NCBI RefSeq assembly: GCF_001653195.1
Contig: NZ_JXBB01000063.1
Coordinates: 1 to 64,000 of the forward strand
Reading direction: 5' to 3'
Length of the DNA stretch: 64,000 nucleotides
From: Hydrogenibacillus schlegelii
GTDB taxonomy: Bacteria > Bacillota > Bacilli > Thermicanales > DSM-22653
Shown: piece after piece, positions 61,017 to 64,000 of the stretch
How positions within the stretch are numbered: the stretch's first letter is position 1
How the letters are laid out: each line of letters begins with the position of its first letter
Position numbers and translations under genes: made by a program
The notes under the pieces: generated by a model
Told to the model about the DNA's origin: nothing
Database searches by the model: none
The model's input: the letters and a program-made list of their open reading frames with translations, nothing else

Positions 61017-62759
61017 GTGCGGAAGACGAAGATCGTCTGCACCATCGGCCCGGCTTCGGAGTCGCCCGACATCGCCTTCCGGCTCCTGCAGGCCGGCTGC
61101 GACGTCGTCCGGTTCAACTTCTCCCACGGCAACCACGCCGAACACGCCCGGCGCGTCGCCGTCGTCCGGGAGGCGGCCCGGCGCCTCGGGCGGGAGGTGG
61201 CGTTCCTCCTCGACACGAAAGGGCCGGAGGTTCGGACCGGCGAGGTGGAAGGCGGCGCGGTCCGCCTCGAAGAAGGCGCCCGCTTCGTCCTCACCCCCCG
61301 TCCGCGGGTGGGAGACGCTGGCGGCGTGAGCGTAAGCTACCCTCACCTCGCCCGGGACGTCCGGCCCGGCCAGACGATCCTCATCGACGACGGCCTCATC
61401 GCCCTCGTCGTCGAGGCGATCGACGGCGACGACGTCGTCTGTCGGGTGCAAAACGGCGGCGTGCTCAAAAACCGAAAAGGCATCAACGTCCCCGGTGTCC
61501 GCCTCAACCTCCCGGCGGTCGACGCCCAGGACGAGGCGGACATCCGCTTTGCCATCGAGCACGCGTTTGACTTCATCGCCGCCTCCTTCGTCCGGACGGC
61601 GGACGACGTCCACGCCGTCCGGCGCGTCCTTGAGGAGGCCGGCGCGAGGCTTTCGATCATCGCCAAGATCGAAAACGCCGAAGGCGTCGAAAACGCCGAG
61701 GCGATCCTCGCCGCCAGCGACGGGCTCATGATCGCCCGGGGCGACCTCGGCGTCGAGATCCCGCCGGAAGACGTCCCCCACGTGCAAAAGCGCCTGATCG
61801 CCCTCGCCAACCGGGCCGGGAAACCCGTCATCACCGCCACCCAGATGCTCGACTCCATGCAGGAGCGGCCCCGGCCGACCCGGGCCGAAGCGAGCGACGT
61901 CGCCAATGCCATCCTCGACGGCACCGACGCCGTCATGCTCTCCGGCGAGACGGCTGCCGGCCGCTATCCCGTCGAGGCGGTGGAGACGATGGTCAAGATC
62001 GCCGTCCGGGCCGAGCGGGAACTCGCCGGCCGCCCGATCGGCGCTTTGGGGCCGGAGCCGTCGACGACCGACGTCATCGGGCGTGCCGCCCGGGAAGCCG
62101 CCGAACGCCTCGGCGCCGCGGCGATCATCGCGCCGACGGAAAGCGGCTTTACCGCCCGCATGATCGCCAAATACCGGCCGGTGCAGCCGATCGTCGCCGT
62201 CACGCCCCACCGCTCCGTCCTCCGGAAGCTCCGCCTTGTCTGGGGCGTCTATCCGCTTCTCGGCGCCTCGCTTCAGAACACCGACGAGATGATGAAAGAC
62301 GCCATCGCCCGGGCGCTGGACGCCGGCTACGTCCGGCGGGGCGAGCTCGTCGTCCTCACCGCCGGCGTCCCCCTCGGCGAATCCGGCACGACCAACCTGA
62401 TGAAAATCCACGTCATCGGCGACATCCTCGCCCGGGGGCAGGGGATCGGCGGCGGCGTCACCACCGGCCGGGCTTACGTCATCGGGCGCGGCGGGGCGCC
62501 GAAGCGGCCCTTTGCCGACGGCGACATCCTCGTCACCGTCGAGACCGACGAAACGCTCGTCCCCCTCATGGCCCGCGCCGGCGCCATCGTCACCGAAGTG
62601 GGGGGGCTTACGTCCCACGCGGCGATCGTCGGCCTCGAGCTCGGCCGGCCGGTCGTCGTCGGCGCCGAAGGGGTGACCGAAAGCGTCGCCGACGGTTCGA
62701 TCATCACCGTCGACGCCCGCCACGGCCACGTCTACCTCGGTCGGGCCAACGTCCTCTGA
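61017..62759 (+). CDS. pyk: Pyruvate kinase with a C-terminal PEP-utiliser-like domain
   Basis: This 580-residue enzyme starts at a GTG behind AAAGGGA ([20 protein letters not shown]). Core motifs are [77 protein letters not shown] and [20 protein letters not shown]. The extra C-terminal domain of about 110 residues typical of Bacillus pyruvate kinases is present, including the [20 protein letters not shown] histidine motif. It closes glycolysis to pyruvate and shares the transcript with pfkA. Confidence 0.97.
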   Translation: MRKTKIVCTIGPASESPDIAFRLLQAGCDVVRFNFSHGNHAEHARRVAVVREAARRLGREVAFLLDTKGPEVRTGEVEGGAVRLEEGARFVLTPRPRVGDAGGVSVSYPHLARDVRPGQTILIDDGLIALVVEAIDGDDVVCRVQNGGVLKNRKGINVPGVRLNLPAVDAQDEADIRFAIEHAFDFIAASFVRTADDVHAVRRVLEEAGARLSIIAKIENAEGVENAEAILAASDGLMIARGDLGVEIPPEDVPHVQKRLIALANRAGKPVITATQMLDSMQERPRPTRAEASDVANAILDGTDAVMLSGETAAGRYPVEAVETMVKIAVRAERELAGRPIGALGPEPSTTDVIGRAAREAAERLGAAAIIAPTESGFTARMIAKYRPVQPIVAVTPHRSVLRKLRLVWGVYPLLGASLQNTDEMMKDAIARALDAGYVRRGELVVLTAGVPLGESGTTNLMKIHVIGDILARGQGIGGGVTTGRAYVIGRGGAPKRPFADGDILVTVETDETLVPLMARAGAIVTEVGGLTSHAAIVGLELGRPVVVGAEGVTESVADGSIITVDARHGHVYLGRANVL

Positions 62760-62830
62760 TCGAACCGTCCGCGCCGGGAGTCCGATCAAGCGGGGGCCGC
62801 CGGCGGCGCCCCGCCCAGGAGGCGATCCGC

Positions 62831-63364
62831 GTGAACGTCCCGCATCCCTTGGCGGCGCCGGACGTCGCCGTTCCGATTCGCGTCCGCTACAGCGAGACCG
62901 ACGCCATGGGCGTCGCCTACCACGCCCAGTACCTCGTCTGGTTTGAACTCGGCCGGACGGAATGGATTCGCACGCACGCCGTCCCGTACGCCGAATTCGA
63001 AGCGCGGGGGCTTTTGCTCCCCCTCACCGACGCCCGGGTGTCCTACCTTCAGGCGGCCCGGTACGACGAACCGCTCGTTGTTCGGGCCCGGCCGGTCGCC
63101 TTCGGACCCCTTCGCCTCGCCTTCTTCTACACCGTCGAGCGGCCGGACGGCGGCCGGATCGCCGAAGGGGAGACCCACCACGCGTGGGTCGATCGCTCCT
63201 TTCGCCCCCGGCCGCTCAAAAAAGCGTGGCCGGAGATGTACGCCCGGCTCGCGACGCTCCTCAATCCGGGGCACGATCGCCGCGATGCAAAGCGCCGCGG
63301 CGCCGACCGCCCCGGGGACGAGGCACCGGCCGAAGGATTCCCTCCGCCGACCGCTTACGCCTGA
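62831..63364 (+). CDS. Acyl-CoA thioesterase, 4-hydroxybenzoyl-CoA thioesterase (hotdog) family
   Basis: This 177-residue protein has the YbgC/FadM-type active-site motif [20 protein letters not shown] followed by ELGRTEWIR, where the aspartate in ETDAMG is catalytic. The rest of the hotdog fold is visible up to about residue 140, followed by a basic, disordered tail. It hydrolyses an acyl-CoA, substrate unknown. The GTG at 62831 has CAGGAGG upstream. It sits between pyk and citZ, where B. subtilis has fxsA and ytvI, and ends before a strong terminator. Confidence 0.88.
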   Translation: MNVPHPLAAPDVAVPIRVRYSETDAMGVAYHAQYLVWFELGRTEWIRTHAVPYAEFEARGLLLPLTDARVSYLQAARYDEPLVVRARPVAFGPLRLAFFYTVERPDGGRIAEGETHHAWVDRSFRPRPLKKAWPEMYARLATLLNPGHDRRDAKRRGADRPGDEAPAEGFPPPTAYA

Positions 63365-63423
63365 GGCCCGGCATCGGTCCGGGCGATAAAATCGGCGGAG
63401 CGGCATGATGGCGGCTGACCTCG

Positions 63424-63453
63424 ACCGCCGGGAGGTGTTCCCGGCGGTTTTTT
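63424..63453 (+). terminator. Rho-independent terminator before citZ
   Basis: A perfect 10-bp stem (ACCGCCGGGA / TCCCGGCGGT) with a GGTGT loop runs into five more T residues. It closes the long dnaE-to-thioesterase transcription block. Confidence 0.88.
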
Positions 63454-63542
63454 GCGCCTTCGGACACACTAAGGGCGGCGGGCGAAACGGGAGGCTCGAA
63501 GCCGCTGTTTGTTTTGCATAGCGAAACCCGATTTTAAAATCC

Positions 63543-63571
63543 TTCACAAACCGGTCAAAATGCGGTATCAT
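63543..63571 (+). promoter_or_regulatory. Sigma-A promoter of citZ
   Basis: TTCACA (63543-63548), a 17-base spacer and TATCAT (63566-63571), five of six matches in each box. The predicted transcript start is near 63578, about 60 bases before the citZ start. Confidence 0.8.
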
Positions 63572-63584
63572 GGAATCAGAGGCA

Positions 63585-63598
63585 GGTTACCGCTTTCA
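63585..63598 (-). promoter_or_regulatory. Candidate CcpA-binding (cre) site in the citZ leader
   Basis: On the minus strand the sequence is TGAAAGCGGTAACC, which matches 13 of 14 positions of the cre consensus TGWAANCGNTNWCA. It lies about 7-20 bases after the predicted transcript start, a position where CcpA acts as a roadblock or repressor. Carbon catabolite repression of citZ by CcpA is known in B. subtilis. Confidence 0.65.
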
Positions 63599-63636
63599 CA
63601 ACCCAGGCGAGAGACGATCGAGAAAGGGTGAGGCCG

Positions 63637-64000
63637 ATGACCACCGTCGCCAAAGGGCTGGAAGGCGTCGTCGCCGCCGAGTCGGCCATCAGCGCGATCG
63701 AAAACGGCATGCTTTTCTACCGCGGCATCGACATCGACACCCTCGCCGAGCGGTCGAACTTCGAAGAGGTCGTCTACCTCCTCTGGCACGGCCGGTTGCC
63801 GAAGCGTTCGGAGCTCGACGCCCTCCGGTCGGCCCTGCTCGAGGAAGCCCGAGTGCCGGACGACGTCCTCGAACTCCTCCGGCGGGCGCCGAAAGACGCC
63901 CATCCGATGTCCGTCCTCCGGACGGCCGTCTCCGCCCTCGCGCTTTACGACCCGGAGGCCGACGTCATGACCGAGGCGGCGAACATCCGGAAGGCCGTCC
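63637..64000 (+). CDS. citZ: Citrate synthase (CitZ), N-terminal part
   Basis: The ATG at 63637 follows AAAGGGTGAGG. The visible 121 residues begin MTTVAKGLEGVVAAESAISA and contain GMLFYRGIDIDTLAER, FEEVVYLLWHGRLPKRSELD and HPMSVLRTAVSALALYDPEA, the usual start of the Bacillus-type (short, type II) citrate synthase. It condenses oxaloacetate and acetyl-CoA at the entry of the TCA cycle. The catalytic histidines and aspartate lie beyond the window edge. In B. subtilis icd and mdh follow. Confidence 0.94.
   Translation, partial: MTTVAKGLEGVVAAESAISAIENGMLFYRGIDIDTLAERSNFEEVVYLLWHGRLPKRSELDALRSALLEEARVPDDVLELLRRAPKDAHPMSVLRTAVSALALYDPEADVMTEAANIRKAV

Noticed and set aside
60951-62789. 612-codon minus-strand frame opposite pyk
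   Set aside because: It mirrors the pyruvate kinase frame, carries no recognisable domain, and such long antisense frames occur opposite almost every gene here because stop codons are rare at this G+C.

Overview
This 64 kb window comes from a chromosome of a high-G+C (about two thirds G+C by eye), endospore-forming Firmicute of the Bacillales type. The evidence for this is direct. prkA, yhbH and spoVR lie in a row. ytrH/ytrI and several YheC/YheD spore-coat ATP-grasp genes are present. The right-hand end keeps the Bacillus subtilis order ytkL - ytoI - ytrI/ytrH - dnaE - malic enzyme - accD - accA - pfkA - pyk - citZ. The combination of high G+C and Bacillus gene order suggests a thermophile such as Hydrogenibacillus, but this is inference. 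No rRNA, tRNA or CRISPR array was seen.

Layout. 1-1115: an IS607-type insertion element (TnpB cut by the window edge, TnpA internally deleted) sits against the 3' remnant of an MFS transporter gene. 1294-5391: a four-gene acyl-CoA operon (AMP-dependent acyl-CoA synthetase, AhpD-like protein, crotonase-fold protein, YhdH/AcuI-type reductase). It is followed by more gene debris (alcohol dehydrogenase tail fused to a second MFS tail). 6162-7919: a chemoreceptor with six membrane segments. 8205-12968: a complete branched-chain amino acid ABC transporter, with a strong terminator between the binding-protein gene and the permeases. 13173-18222: a hypothetical membrane-anchored protein, RNase HI, QueG, O6-alkylguanine-DNA alkyltransferase, TrmL and a divergent MTAP/PNP-family phosphorylase. 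18386-20985: a YtrA-like GntR regulator with its own promoter and operator, driving an ABC exporter.

21142-26488: the prkA-yhbH-spoVR sporulation/stress trio and a tiny divergent membrane peptide. 26642-33289: moeA, then a TPP riboswitch with thiW-thiM-thiD-thiE. A MarR-protoglobin pair on the opposite strand has come to lie between thiD and thiE. 33332-41360: a BclA-like spore-surface protein, uppP, HtrA, an OmpR-type two-component system, an M20 peptidase and proC.

41644-49351 is the most unusual part. An exported NlpC/P60 peptidase converges on a same-strand run of five YheC/YheD-like ATP-grasp genes with a GNAT acetyltransferase between the first two. All five ATP-grasp proteins keep the nucleotide- and metal-binding motifs. 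This looks like an expanded, undescribed spore-envelope peptide- or amide-forming system.

49531-64000: the conserved Bacillus block of replication and central metabolism (ytkL, ytoI, ytrI/ytrH, dnaE, malic enzyme, accDA, pfkA, pyk, a hotdog thioesterase and the start of citZ). citZ has a clear sigma-A promoter and a candidate CcpA (cre) site. Many genes here overlap by 4-23 bases, and several proteins carry Pro/Gly/Ala-rich tails or inserts.
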